Shown in pieces: positions 49,706-62,658 of a stretch of DNA of 64,000 nucleotides. The DNA comes from Volvox africanus (taxonomy: Eukaryota; Chlorophyta; Chlorophyceae; Chlamydomonadales; Volvocaceae). How positions within the stretch are numbered: position 1 is the first letter of the stretch; each line of letters begins with the position of its first letter. The stretch covers positions 6,782,501-6,846,500 of the forward strand of contig BSDZ01000003.1 in NCBI GenBank assembly GCA_030268105.1. Reading direction: 5' to 3'. The translations under genes and the position numbers were made by a program. The notes below the pieces were generated by a model. It saw nothing but the letters and a program-made list of their open reading frames with translations, had not been told where the DNA came from and did not search any database.

Positions 49706-52700
49706 ATGAAACCGTCAGGGTCGCTACCTGTAGGAGTCGCTGACTTATCGGCAACAGAAGCTGGACCCGGTGTCGACCGCCTCGCGGCGCGGTTATTCTA
49801 CCCTTGTCAGCGTTCCTGGACGCTTCCATGCTCATGGATTCCTCATTTCAATTACGCCAGGTCGGCATCAGCCGCGATTCAAGGTTAATTGGCCACTGAC
49901 TTATTGTCTTCGTTACCGAACAATCGCCCGTTCACTTGTATTATGCGCAGGGGCTATATTGGTATGTGTGTTCGCTCGTTTTGTTTGGCGAACCAATGGG
50001 CATCGAGGCTCATGAGGTTGCGATGCTCATAAAGGTTGCGCATTGTCAACCTCTTGCAAAAATGATTTGCCAGCTTAATGTTACAGTAACATAATCTCTA
50101 ACCGTGTTTGTTCTTTTGGGGCCCGGCTGAGCCATTTATACCTTGCGCAATTGTTTACCTTCGACAGGTTACGTATTTAAGATGGTCGCAAAGAAAACTT
50201 GGAAAACAGAATTGGCAAGAGTCTCCTTAATAAGCGTTGCTTGGGCCCTCGGTAAGCAGTAAGGCAACCCATCACAGGAGTGTTTGGCTTGTTGGCCCAC
50301 AGAACGCCAGTTCCCAAAACAATATGATGAAACAATCTTGATCACGCTTCAAATTCAAACCTAGAATCAATTGAATCATCATATTTAACGTCTTGCAATT
50401 TGCCAAGGGCTCGCGGCATCCGCGTTTGTATTGCAACAAGTCCCTCGGGCGAAGTTTAAGCACGTCTTCCTTTCAGCGTGTCTTCCCCATGACCAGCGCA
50501 GGTGGTAGCCGCGTGCTACCCGTCTATTACAATGCCCGTCTCGTAGCCCCAGCGGTAGTCCCCGGCCCCCTACCCCTCATAATTTTCTCCCATGGGTAGG
50601 AAGGGAAGGGAAGGGAAGGGAAGGGAAGGGAAGGGAAGGGAAGGGAAGGGAAGGGAAGGGAAGGGAAGGGAAGGGAAGGGAAGGGAAGGGAAGGGAAGGG
50701 AAGGGAAGGGAAGGGAAGGGAAGGGAGACTACTCACGGATTTCACCCTGTGTTGCTGCTTCCGCCAAACCGTCGGCTTCCGCCACGGTTATTGTCGCTGT
50801 CGTCTCTCGGATAGTTCTCGTGGAGGATTCCGTGCTTGAGAGCAGTGGATCCAGTCATTTGCTGTTTTGGCACAGTCCACCTGAGCTCTTCTCCCTTTCC
50901 ATCCCTTCCCCTTCGGTCCCGTTCCCAGGGAATAATTCCCAGTGGTGTTTTGCGTGCGTCCCCTCCCTCCCCTCCCCTCCCCTCCCCTCCCCTCCCCTCC
51001 CCTCCCCTCCCCTCCCCTCCCCTCCCCTCCCCTCCCCTCCCCTCCCCTCCCCTCCCCTCCCCTCCCCTCCCCCTCCCCTCCCGATATTTTTAATCTTAAT
51101 GATTGATGAGATATTTTCGATTCCAGCGTATTCGTATTCCCTAAGCACCCTTCCTTTTCCATTTCCACACGCACGCCCCTGCCCACCAGGCTAGCAGGCA
51201 CTCGCAACGCTTACAGCAGCATCTGCATTGAGATGGCCTCCCGGGTGGGTTATAGAGAGGGGTGAGGAAGGATAGGTCGAGGGTGTCGAAAATGTTGGAA
51301 AAACGGGATAACAGAAACCACGAATAGTAATGAGCTGACGAACATTGGATATTAGGCCGAAGGGTAGGGCTTCTCGACACTGGGCCTACCCCTCTGTCTG
51401 TATGTATGTGTATGCTGTTAACATTTGAGCTGCGAGAAGAAATGCATATGTATTGGGCATATTTTCACTTATATTGGATTACTGGTGATTAGATACGTGG
51501 AAGTGAAATGGATTTGGGTGGGATGGGGTGGGATGGGACATGTAGAGAAGAAAACGGTTGATATAAAAGTTACTTGTGTGACATGCTCTCCACGTGCGAA
51601 GGGATACGTCGTGATGGCTCTGGAGCACAGCGACGGCAGCGCGAGCTGTGCACGGCTGCCGCGGCGGCCCACTGCCACCACGGACTGTGACGGCGGAGCT
51701 TCCATGCCGAGAGCCTCCGACGGCCGGGAGTGTGATGACGGAGGCCGCTCGTCTATCGCCGATGCGCTGGCGGCAAATTTGCCGCTGCCCGCAGCGGCGT
51801 CTGCCACCGCCGCAGCGGCGCCAGCAGGCGGCGCCAGCGATTGGTGTTTTTACAGCGGCCTGGGTGACAAAACCGAGCAACGGCGGAAGACGCGAAATCG
51901 AGTGGCGGAGGTGGCGGCGGCGTACTTGCTGCTGGAGCGATTGAACCGAGGTGCCTAAGTAGGGAACCTCGCAACCTGAGGCGCAGTCCCGGTCTACCCC
52001 CTGGTTGCGATCATGAATCTGAGGATGGGTTTGGTGTCAGAGAAAGCAAGCAGCAGAAGCGGCAGCCCGGTGTATCATTCTCCATAGGGCCCTAGATAAT
52101 GACCACTTTGTTCCGGCCAGAGATGAACGTCACGACGCAAAGTATAACGTTAGACCGTAAACCCATTCATTCATCGGTAAACCTAATTAGGCAATCCTCA
52201 CCATTTCAGCTTATGCTGCCTTAGTAATCAGGTGGCGAAGCAAAATGGCTTCAGAGCTTTGGTGTGGTCATTACCTCATTACCTCATGACGTCATCTGCG
52301 TTAAGGGCTAGGGCCGAAAGCAATATTTCGGTAATAGAAATTTACTACAAATCAAGAAAGGACTATATTCTTTCCTATATATTATTCTGAGATTTCTGAG
52401 GTTAAGCATGGTGATTTAGGGTACGATATATATTCCGATCCTGAATTTTTTCGGACGAGGCGGGGGACGAGGCGGAGGGTGTGTCGGGGGAAGTCGGCAG
52501 TGCAGTTCCGTCGTCTGGTACGTACTTAATCGTACGGCGCCCATGACCGTAGTGTCATTTTGCAATAGAATGTCGCTTCATTATCTGTTTCTGTTATGTG
52601 GATTCGCACCTGGCAACCGCCACCACCTCCACCACCATAACCATTACCGTCATCACCACCACAATCATCATCACCACCACCACCACCGTCATTACTACCA

Positions 52701-54725
52701 CCACCACCAACAACAACAATAACAATAACAATCAAAAAAGATAACAACCGTCTATCAAACCTCTGAGCAGGACATCATTCGTACCGCCTGTAAGCTAAGG
52801 AGTGCCGGTATTGATGTGCCATACCCGCACACAGGGATCCCCAGCGGCAGCGGCAGGGCCGCCGTCGTACGGGAGCTGCCTGCGGCGGTAGCGGAGAGTC
52901 TACTGGGCCGATTGGACTTAGAGGGTGCGGCAGTGGCGGGGCACAGCTACGGCGGCGCTACGGCAGCGGCGGCGGCAGCATCACTGCCGTACTTTAAGGC
53001 GGCTGTCAGCCTGGATCCCTGGTGGTATTTCGGCGCCGGAACCGGGACGTGGTGTGGATGTGTCTGTGTGTATGAGAGAGAGAGGGGGGGACAGTCTGGT
53101 ATTGCTTGCGTCTAGAGGGGCGACACCTACCTCTAGCCGGTTGGCACCCTGCCGTACCGAGGGAGGCTTACATCCCAGGTCATGGCTTGAGACTCCTCCT
53201 CCTTCCCCCTCCTGCTCCTTCTTCCCCCCGCCCGCCTCCTGCGCCAGTTTACTAACCTGACTCACTCAAAACGGGAGGAGCAGCGCCGCGCTTTAATCGC
53301 CACCGTGTAATCTGCGCGAGTGCGTCCCGCCCGATCTCTTTGGCCCATGGCTCCATCTCCTCATGCGTCCTCTCATCCGGCACAGGGACTGCTTTGACGA
53401 CTCGTGGCCGGTGGTCACTCGATGGACGAACCCTCCAGGGGCGCCGCTTCTTGTGATTGGCAGCGACGATTGGAACACACCCAACGCGCAAGGTATGGTG
53501 GGAGGCGGCGGAGGAGGCGAAGGTCTATTCATATCCAATCCTATCCTCGCGTGAAAAGTTCACGTTCTTCACCGTACGTTCAAGAGGTTGGTTATACCCA
53601 TGCCGCCCCGGTCGCATGCGCCTCCCGCGCTTATATGGGCTTCCTTGGTGAATATGTGTGCGTGTTTTTGTATGTGTGTAGGGGTGCTCAAATGTGGTGG
53701 TGTAAACCAGGAGCGTGTGCTGGCAGCAGCGGCGGCAGGTGGTGGCGGGGCGGTGTTGGTGGTCCCTCGGGGCAGCACCCACACCAACTTCGATGACGTG
53801 ATGCTGTTGTTCGGCAAGTCGCTGTCGGGCCTGCTGCGACTGTTCAACATGCGGACGAGCTTGGAGCCGCAGCTGGTGGGTGAGGACTGTCTCTGGCAGG
53901 GTCTGGAAAGGGTCGGTATGTAGCTAGCTATCTAACTATCTAGCTGGCATATCCAGAAATTACCACAGTAGACCTAATGTTACCCCGGAAATGGATAAAA
54001 CTTTCAAGCTTTTTAAAAGAATTAGATAACAAGACAGGTTTGATTGCAAATAACAATAATAAAACAGGTAGGAAGTTGCGTTTAGTCCGTTTCATCTTTT
54101 CTCTCTCTCTTTCCCTTTCTATCTATCTATCTATCTATCCATCCATCCATCCATCCATCCATCCATCCATCCATCCATCCATCCATATATCTATGTGTGT
54201 ATATGTCGTGAATATGGATCGATACCTCACTGGAGAGATACATACTAACTGCGTATGTGTGTGCTGTGTGCTGCGTGCCGCCCCGCACGCGCGCACACAC
54301 ACATAGGCCCACCGCATCAACATGTGGTGCATCACGCACTTCCTGGCCAAGCACCTGCCGGCGCCGTCATCACCGCCACCGCCTTTTCCCCGACCGCCGC
54401 CGCTGCCGCACTCCTCACCACCGGAACCAAACGATGAGAACAATCGCCACGAGGTTGAGGATGCAGCACCAGCAGTAGCTCATCGAACAGCTGCAGCGGC
54501 AGCTGCGGTGGCGGTGTCGTCGTCGTCTTGCTTCACTCTTCGATGTCGTCTTCACCAGCACCAGCACCAACAACAACACCAGCGGTGGGGGCGGCAATGG
54601 AGACTGGGGCAGCATCAGGGGCCAACACACTGTCTCGGCGTATCCAGGAGGCGGACCTGTACCCTTACCGGCAGACCGTGGGCGGGTGGCTGTCGATTTT
54701 GCGTGTGGCTGCTGGCCGCCCATGA
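49706..54725 (+). CDS. PAF-acetylhydrolase / lipoprotein-associated phospholipase A2-like hydrolase
   Basis: Exons: 49706-49883, 50168-50251, 50502-50595, 51190-51244, 51602-51950, a possible microexon 52501-52517, 52771-53024, 53386-53492, 53682-53875 and 54307 to about 54725. Read in order: LPVGVADL...[40 protein letters not shown], then the nucleophile elbow AGHSYGG (Ser codon 52945-52947), SLDPWW with the acid residue (Asp codon 53014-53016) and STHTNFDD (His codon 53780-53782). This Ser-Asp-His order and the FSHGL and EHxDGSA motifs mark the group VII PLA2/PAF-AH family, which removes short or oxidised sn-2 acyl groups from phospholipids. In algae the substrate is unknown. No convincing signal peptide is visible. 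The last exon has two possible reading frames; I prefer the one ending at 54725 ([19 protein letters not shown]), but the frame ending at 54741 is an alternative. Confidence 0.8.
50599..50726. repeat. (AAGGG)n pentanucleotide array in the PAF-AH-like gene
   Basis: About 25 perfect copies of AAGGG begin three bases after the donor of exon 50502-50595. The plus strand is purely purine here. Confidence 0.95.
50960..51082. repeat. (CCCTC)n pentanucleotide array in the PAF-AH-like gene
   Basis: About 24 copies of CCCTC lie in the same intron as the AAGGG array, about 230 bases downstream. The plus strand is purely pyrimidine here, so the two arrays have opposite purine strands. Confidence 0.95.
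52617..52725. repeat. CAC/CAT trinucleotide-rich tract
   Basis: A degenerate run of CAC, CAT and AAC triplets ends about 45 bases before exon 52771-53024 of the PAF-AH-like gene and lies within the preceding intron. Confidence 0.8.
54119..54187. repeat. (TCTA)n(TCCA)n compound microsatellite
   Basis: Five to six TCTA units pass directly into about eleven TCCA units, within the last intron of the PAF-AH-like gene (53876-54306). Confidence 0.9.
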
Positions 54726-55208
54726 GAGCGTAGTGGTGTAGTGGCTGAGCAGTGCAATACAGTGCGGCGCCCAGCCCATAAGGCCTGGGGTGTACATGTT
54801 TTAAATCCGCGGTATCACCCGCCCGTTCAAATCCCCTTACTGGACTTTTATTGAGGGGAAATCTGTCGATGTATGTGTTTGTGTGTGTTTAAAAATGGAT
54901 TGGCTGTTTCCGTCGCTGCGAGCTACATAGCTATAGGCGGTGGTTTGTCTTTATTTACCTGCATGGGACAGAGAGAGAGAGAGTGACATACACATATACA
55001 CACAAATAGATAGATAGATACAGACAGACAGATACAGACAAGACAGATTCAGACTAGGCCGTGTGTTCCCCCCTGCGCTGTGGTTCGACCCGTTGTTTGT
55101 CCTTTCAGGGCCTAAGTGGGCCCACTGTGTAACACCCTCACCCATACACATACACGCATCATCTATTACACGCAAACATTCAAGCGCATACATAAATACA
55201 ACGAACAC

Positions 55209-56320
55209 ATGAGGTCAAAAATGCGGCTGTGCACTTCCAGCTCCTTAACGCTCGTCTCCACCACATGAGGTCTGTACGTACATGTTCAAACGAAAAACAG
55301 GGGGGAAATAATCCCGAATGGAAAATACACCGTAGTTAGTTTGCAATAAGTTAATATGTAACATACACATAATACGATATGCTTATCTATAGACGTTGCA
55401 GAAAAACGATCCAAATAAAATTCCTGCTTCGTATAATAAGCAAAGTACGAACCAAAGAAGTAAAACGCGCTTGCTATAGACAACGGCATCAGACCAAACG
55501 AAGTGGGAATACACACACTAAGTGCCGCTACACGCGTCAAGCAAGTAGTGGAATAGCCCGCACAACGACATAATAAGGCCCTAAAAGGATCCGTCCTGTA
55601 TACGATCATGTACGATCATGTTCTGCTGTTCTGCCGGTCGCTGATTCCGGTCGCGCGGCACCTTTCGTTCCCATCAGCCTGTTGCGCGTCTACCTTGCCT
55701 GCCTGGAGCTGGTTCGCTAGCTTACAGGCTCTCATCAGGCCTACCCGCCCCCGCTCCCACCCCCGCTTCCACTCCTGCCCCCGTCCCCGTCCCCGTACTC
55801 GGCACCGGATATGCACCGCCCCGCAATATCCCTCACTTGTCACTGGCTATCTTGCTGAACTCTGAGGAGTGGAAGGTGATGCGGTGGCCGTAGCGCTGCG
55901 CCGCTGCACACACGTCAGCCAATGCCTGAACAGGCACGCAGTGTATCAATTGAGGAAATAGATTTGGACAGCAGCCCGGGACTTCGCCCTAGATGTCCCA
56001 GGATACTACATAACCTTGCTCTGCGTGCGTATATATGAACGTCACTTTTTAACCACCCGAATCAGTTCAGGGTTACATGCACCCATCCACGCACCCATCC
56101 ACGCACCCATCCATACACCCATCCACGTAGCGTGCGTCCAAATAAAGCTTTATTATCATAATTAATATCCCATATGCACGTGCCCGTGTATGTGCACCAT
56201 TCACGCACAGGCCATCAGTGCCAAACCAAATCTATTATAACCTCACTACTCACTTGCTTTATAGCGTCCGCATCCTGCAGCTCTTCCAGCTGGTAGTAGC
56301 TCATCCAAGGAAAAAAATGC
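55209..56320 (-). pseudogene. UV-damage endonuclease (UVDE) fragment, three exons recoverable
   Basis: Exons on the minus strand: 56254-56320, 55837-55925 and 55209-55271. GT-AG borders and phases agree, joining to FFPWMSYYQLEELQDADAIK, then ITFHSSEFSKIAS, then VVETSVKELEVHSRIFDLM. This is the central part of the UVDE TIM barrel (F-P-W-M-S-x-Y-x-L-E-x-L, then T-F-H-P-x-x-F, then V-V-x-x-S-I/V-K-E-L-E-x-H). The metal-site His is kept in TFH. UVDE enzymes nick DNA 5' of UV photoproducts. I found neither the N-terminal third nor the following NIHxGG strand: only about 480 bases remain before the convergent PAF-AH-like gene ends, and they read as broken sequence. Intact splice sites argue for recent decay or for exons I failed to see. 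Confidence 0.55.
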
Positions 56321-57514
56321 CTGATTAGAAAACAAACTTGTACAGGAATGAGGGCAGGGCAGATGAGAGCAAGGCAGCAGGCAGGGGCATAGCAGCGAGA
56401 TCCTCATTTGATGAGGACCTTGGATGAAAATGATGCAGGCAGGCTTGCTGTACGTTATTTGTTTCGCCAACCTTGCCATGCATCACTCGCAGTGTAGTAG
56501 TTGAGAGCCGCAAATGCCTCTCGACATGCTGACAGGGTGCTTCTTTATATTGTGCTGGTGTGTGCCGTACATGTATGAGTACTACATGGCGATGTAACGG
56601 CAATGTAACGTACGGCGCGCGCGGCCCCTCGGGGCATCACCACGATTCCCTACTCCGCGACTTCCACCACTGAGGTCTTCTGAGGCGCCGCCGCTGCTGC
56701 CGCCGGTATCAATGCCGCAGCCATCGGCGTCATGAGTGCCGAACAGCGGCGGTTCAGTCACCGACATGAGGCGATGGCTCTTCCGTCACCGTCATATCTT
56801 CAACAGCCGCAGTGTCATGGGATATCTGTGTACCGTGCGGGTATGCACTCACTCTCCCCTTCCGTGAGACGGCGGGAGCGGCGGGTGAGATGGAGGTCAC
56901 GTGAGGGAGAAACTGCGTCAGCTCCTGATGCTTCTTGGGCATCGATGTATTATGATCCGGTAGTGCTGCGGCAGCGGGCAGCGAGGACCCGGACGCCGAC
57001 GCGGGCACGGCTACTGACCCACGGGTCACTTGACGTCGCGACAGTAGTGGCGGCGGCAGTGGTGATGCCGGCGTGCTGACGGTGTCGACGGTATCCAAGA
57101 GGCTAGGCAATTGAATGGCAGCTGTCGATAAAAAGCAAGTCCTAGCGGCTCTTGTTAATTTTCCTGCCCCAATGATATTACTGATAAGTGCAGCTATCCC
57201 CTATGTTTCGTGCAGGTCCAGTTCAGCCGAATGGAAATAATGTTGCCCAGGGACACAGATGATGACCTGAAAGCGTGAGGAAAACATGTAACTGCTGGCG
57301 TTGAACAGTCCCTTGTTTAATCGTAGCTGGCTTGGTTTTGATTGAGCTTAGTAATGTATGTGACGTGTAATGAAGATGAGGGTGCTGTTGGAAAAGCTGC
57401 CTCGACCGATTCGGTGCGGATGCTGTTGATTGCTGTTAATTGTAGGACGCCAAAAAGCAAATGATCTGTCCTGATGATATTCAACGAAGCCACGCACCAG
57501 CAAGGGCCAGCGCT

Positions 57515-57545
<31 letters not shown>

Positions 57546-59423
57546 AGATGACGTGCAGAAATATAAGAGCCGCGGAGTCGCCGTCAAGCACTTGTTTTGC
57601 ACGTACGGCACGTACATATGAGAGACATGGCTAGATTTGCTTTGCTTTCTCTATTTGTCTTTAATGAAAACGCTGGAGACTCAACTTATGAAGAAAACAG
57701 GATAACAAGGTAAAGTATATAGAGAATAAACCTACCCGGCGGACAAGCATCGCCCCTCACAGGTTCTGAAGAAAGAAGTTACTTTCATTCCGGATTGTTT
57801 GTTAGCGCATCTGGACAACCGCATATCGGTCACATCACATATGCGAACAGCTCGTAGTCCTTGCTTCACCGCTATGTAGTTGCCTAGCCACCACCCCAGC
57901 CATACCACTGCACCTCGCAGTCAGTCCAGACAATACCCACTTCAATACCCACTTCACAAGGTAGTCGTTATCATAGTAGTTATCCTCTATTGGAGTTTTC
58001 TGGCCCCGTGCCAGTACCGGCCGTACCAATTTGAACATGCAGTGTAAACCGGAGGTTTATATGTTAATACCTACATACCGAGCTTCTTCTCAACAAAACA
58101 TGCATACAACTTTGCAAGAAATACTCAAATAAGACAGACGCGGACCCCAAGTACAGAAAAAAAATGTTTTTGGGCAGACATAGCAGAAGCGCCAACTCAA
58201 GATGTTAACTCATCGCTCGTAATAAATTCGCCATGCATGGTTGATGAGCCACACCCGCGCACCTCCCCAACTCATCTACTTATCCCTGCTGGACGTCTTT
58301 CAGCTTTCTCGAACCTGAGAAATGTTGTACTGGCATTCCGGTACAAACGAAAGAGACGTTTCGTATCCCGATACATCGTCCATTTTAGGAAAGCGTCCCG
58401 TTCTGATTCCGCCTCTGACGACCCCGCCGCCATGCTGCAGTACTTTCCCAATCAAGCAAGGTTTGCCTGGTCCACCGATTCCGCGGCGATGAGGCAGGTG
58501 GCTGGGTTGCGGGTTCAACCGGTACATTATCCTGCGGATATCACGCAAACTTGCGTGACGCATGCATGCTCCCGGTACCATGCATATCTACGCGACGTAA
58601 AAATACGGCTCTTTATGTAATCCACACTGCGGTTATAAGGGTTCATAACGTGCGTGCGTGCGCTACCAAAACCATCAAAAGCTCAGGACGCATGCGCAGG
58701 CACCGTCGCACGCCAACCAGCCCAATCATTCCACATTTCTTTTACTTCTTGCCCCCTCATTATTCTCATTCATGACCGGCACCTGGGGCTTAAACACCGA
58801 TAACTGAACACAACTGGAACGAAACCGAAACCGGCAACTGAACTACAGATTGTTGTATCCATATCGCAAAAACACTAACAACCAGACTCATACGTAAAAG
58901 ATGTAGCACCTAGCTGGACCCCGAGAGCTCAACCTTACATGCATGTACCTCGACTCCTCGCCTCGACATATGCATTTACGACACCTTGCTCCTAGGGCCG
59001 TCGTTCGAGTTGCCGGGGTTAAGGCCCTAAAGCACGCATTCCATACGCGTGATGGTCGACCGAAGCACGCATATATGGCGCTGTATCCCCCTAACCCCTA
59101 AGCTGAGCATTTCTTCCGTACAGGTCAATCCCCGCGGGGCTACTACATGTGAGCCTCGTTAGGGGGAAGAGGAAGGGGAGGAGGGGAAGGAGGGGGGTAC
59201 CGGTGGGGGCAGATGAATGAACCGAACCAGCTGATGCTGGTACTGAAGGAACGAGGACTGACCACCGTAAGGGCTGGGGATTGGGTGAAGAAAGGGAAGA
59301 GTGTTCCTGTCCTGTACATGTATGTGTTCGTATATATATTTGTGCAAATGAAAAACCGAAGAAATTTGGATGGAGTGTACGTCGTATTCTGTGGATAGTG
59401 GGACAGCAGCCACCTCGCAATCA
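56321..59423. other. Spacer upstream of the UVDE fragment and downstream of the LRR gene
   Basis: The N-terminal exons of UVDE would be expected here on the minus strand. A weak candidate near 57205-57275 reads NIISIRLNWTCTKH, resembling the family's N-L-x-D-L-x-x-I-x-W-N-x-x-H, but no donor follows it. A GC-rich patch at 56600-57080 is open on both strands without a domain. A (GAT)n run lies at about 57518-57546. The 3' untranslated region of the LRR gene should lie just below 59424. Confidence 0.4.
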
Positions 59424-62337
59424 TCACTCGTCTTCTTCGTTGTCATCCACCTCCGCCGACGCCGACGCCGCCGCAACCTTTACCTTCGTCAGCCGCGGCG
59501 CACGCCCCGCGTCCTTCCAATCGCCCGCCGTCCGTCGTACCGTCGCCGCCGTCACTTCATCTACAGTCACCACATCCAGCACGCGCAGGTACGGCATGTA
59601 GGCTCCAAGAGCCAACGGCGCCGCCGCGCCGCCAACGGCGTTCCCTCCCCACATTCGCGAGAAGTCCAACCCCCCGAAGCCTCTAAGCTTCAGAACTTCC
59701 AGCCGCGGCGGCGGCCAGGTGGACAGGCGGAATGGCGGTCCAAACACAAGCTGGTCTTCAATTAACATGGAGCGCAAATGAGTCAGTTGCTCCAGAGAGA
59801 GCTCATGCAGCGGAATGGGCGGCGCGCCGGGCGGCAGGCCGCCGGGGACATCAGCGGCAGCGGCGTGGCCATCGGCATGCAAGATCCTGGAGGACCTATC
59901 GTCGCCGCCACTCGTCGCTGTCGTAATTTCTCGGACGCTATCAGGCCGTTGCTCACTGCTGCCACAGCCGTCTGCTTCGCCTCCTTCCATAAGCACCCAC
60001 ACCTCCAACGTGGGCATCGCGGCGGCGTCAGCGCCGCCATCAGCATTCACGTCAGCGTCAGCAGCGAGGCCAGTGCCAGCGGCGGCGGCAGCGAGGCCCG
60101 AATTGAGACTGGTGGAGATAGCGACAATAAGCGCCTCAGCAGCCGCCATAGCAACATCCAAATCGCGTCCAGCTGGGCCCGCCGCAGCCGCCGCAGCCGG
60201 GGACCGTGCCTCTGCTGCTGCGGCTACTGCCGCTATTTCGGCGGCTCTGGGAACAGGATGTGCAGCAGGGGCTGCCGCCGCCGCCGCCGCCGCTGCCGCT
60301 GCTGCCGCTGCCGCTGAAAGCGACTCGTCCTGATCCTCCTCTGCATCAGGGATCTGCCTCACAGGGAGGAGAATTCGAGGCACGTCCTCGCCCTCGCCCT
60401 CGCCCTCAGCCTCACCGTCACCCTCCTCCTGCTGCAGCTGCTGCTGCTGCTGGTTCTCCCCGCCCGCATCGCCTCCGGGTCCAGCCTGCTCCTCGTTCTG
60501 CAACAGCCCCATCATCGACTGCCGCAGCTGCTGCTGCACATCCCGCTCCGCGAGGGACCGCATCCCCATCGCCAATCGCCCTAGCTGAAACAGAAGCGCA
60601 TGCAGCTGCTGCTGCCGCACCGCCAGCCGCTGCGGCTGCAGCGACTGTAGCCGCTGGGAAGATTGCTGCCCATTGTCTCCCGTTCCCAGCCCCGTTGCCT
60701 CCGCTATCTGCCGTACCTCCTCCTCACGCTCCTCCTCCAGCCATATCCGCATCTGTTGCGACAGTTGCTGGAGTTGGTCGTTGAGCTGTCGTAACAACCC
60801 CTCTCGCGCTGCCGCAGCCGCTTGCTCCTGTTGCTGCCGCTGCCGTTCCGCATGCTGCTGCCGCCACTCTGCTTCGTGACGCAGCGACTCGCGAACCATC
60901 CTGAGGGGCATGCTCATAAAGAGCTGCTGAAGGAATAGCAACGGCTGTAGCGCCGCCGCCACTGCCCCCGCGCCCTCCGAAACCAAACCATCCTCACCGC
61001 CAACGAGCTCCCCGGCCGCGCCGCCGCCGCCAATGCCGCGGGAGGCATGCGCGCGCGCCCGCTCCGCAACCCGCATTAACCGTGTCCGTACCTCCCAAAG
61101 GTCGTACGGCCTTTTAACCACCTGCGGTCGCGCGTGGAGCTCCAGCTCCCGGAGTTCAACCGCCAACTCCAGTGAAGAGCTCAGAGCAGCGGCGGAAAGG
61201 CATGATGCGGGCAGCTCCAGAACCAGGCTGTGCAGGTACGGCAGTCCGGCGGTCAGCTGGTGGAGATGGCGGGGCTCGAAGGTGGGACGGCATTTTGGTC
61301 CGCATCGAAGAGCTAAATGAATGAGGTTGGTGAGCTGAGTGATCCTGAGGGGGGAAGGGGTGGGACAACCAACGCGGACGTCATACGGCAGCAAACCCTT
61401 GGAAGAGGGCCGGTGGGTTCAGACCGTGCAGTGGTGGCGCCAGTGACGGCACAGCCTGGGGGCGTGAAATAAATAAAACGGCCAACTGTACGTCAAGTGA
61501 GGCCTTACGTAAAACGTACGGCACTGCCCTTCCAAACGATTGTGTCCTGTTCTGAGAGAAACAACGAATTGAGAGCGGGCCGGGGGAATCAGGGGAACAG
61601 ATACGGATGTGAATGGAACTGTTTGTGTCTTTGTTTTTATCTTCATCTTTGTCAGCGTAAACGTGCAAACGCGTCTGTCTATGTGTGTATGTGTATACAT
61701 ATGATGCCGTACTCACACCAGGAAGCTCCCACCCGCTCCAAATTGTACGGCGAAGCGGAGATCCAGTCGGCGGATCCCTGCCACTCGGGACAGAGCCTCC
61801 AAGAGCTCCTCCTCAAGGACCACATTGAGTGTACCGCCGCCGTCGCCGTCATCACCGTCGCCGTCATCACCGTCGCCGCTGTCATCACCGCCACCACCAT
61901 CATTTGTTATTCTTACACCGCCGGCACTGGTGACGTCATCAGCCGGCGTTGCGGCGGCCGAGGACCTCCTGACACGCAGCACCACTTCAACCGGACCTGC
62001 TGCAGATGCCGCGGCGTCCGCACCGACGGCGGGGCCACGTGCCGCGACCCCGTCCCGCCCGACGTCAGCCCCGAGTTGGCCCCCAGCTGCTCTTCGGCGC
62101 TGACGACGGCGCGACTCCCCCGCCCTTGCTCGCGGCTGCAGCAGCTGCTGCTCCTGTTGCTGCTGCTGCTGCTGGATTTGCGCGAGCGTCAGATCCCTCA
62201 TGCCCTTGGCCAAGTCTCGGAGTCCCCTACAGCAAGTGGGGAGTGGCGACAAAATCACATATCACAAAATCACATATTGGCTATGAAGATGTGGTTGAGG
62301 GAGGGAGAGAGAGACAGAGAGAAGGATATGTAATACA

Positions 62338-62435
<98 letters not shown>

Positions 62436-62436
62436 A

Positions 62437-62471
<35 letters not shown>

Positions 62472-62523
62472 CAGGGGGTGAGAGGGGTGAGGGTGAGGGT
62501 GAGGGTGAGGGTGAGAGTGCAGG

Positions 62524-62574
<51 letters not shown>

Positions 62575-62617
62575 CAGGGGGTGAGAGGGGTGAGGGTGAG
62601 GGTGAGGGTGAGGGTGA

Positions 62618-62658
<41 letters not shown>

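Noticed and set aside
50592..51207. 200-codon plus-strand and 139-codon minus-strand ORFs
   Set aside because: They read through the AAGGG and CCCTC arrays; flanking exons of the PAF-AH-like gene splice cleanly around them.
54735..54845. Possible tRNA because of CCGTTCAAATCC
   Set aside because: The word resembles a T-loop, but the flanking bases do not pair as a T-stem and no acceptor or D-arm could be formed.
58237..58620. 127-codon plus-strand ORF
   Set aside because: No domain, no codon-bias support and no flanking exons; similar frames occur by chance in this spacer.
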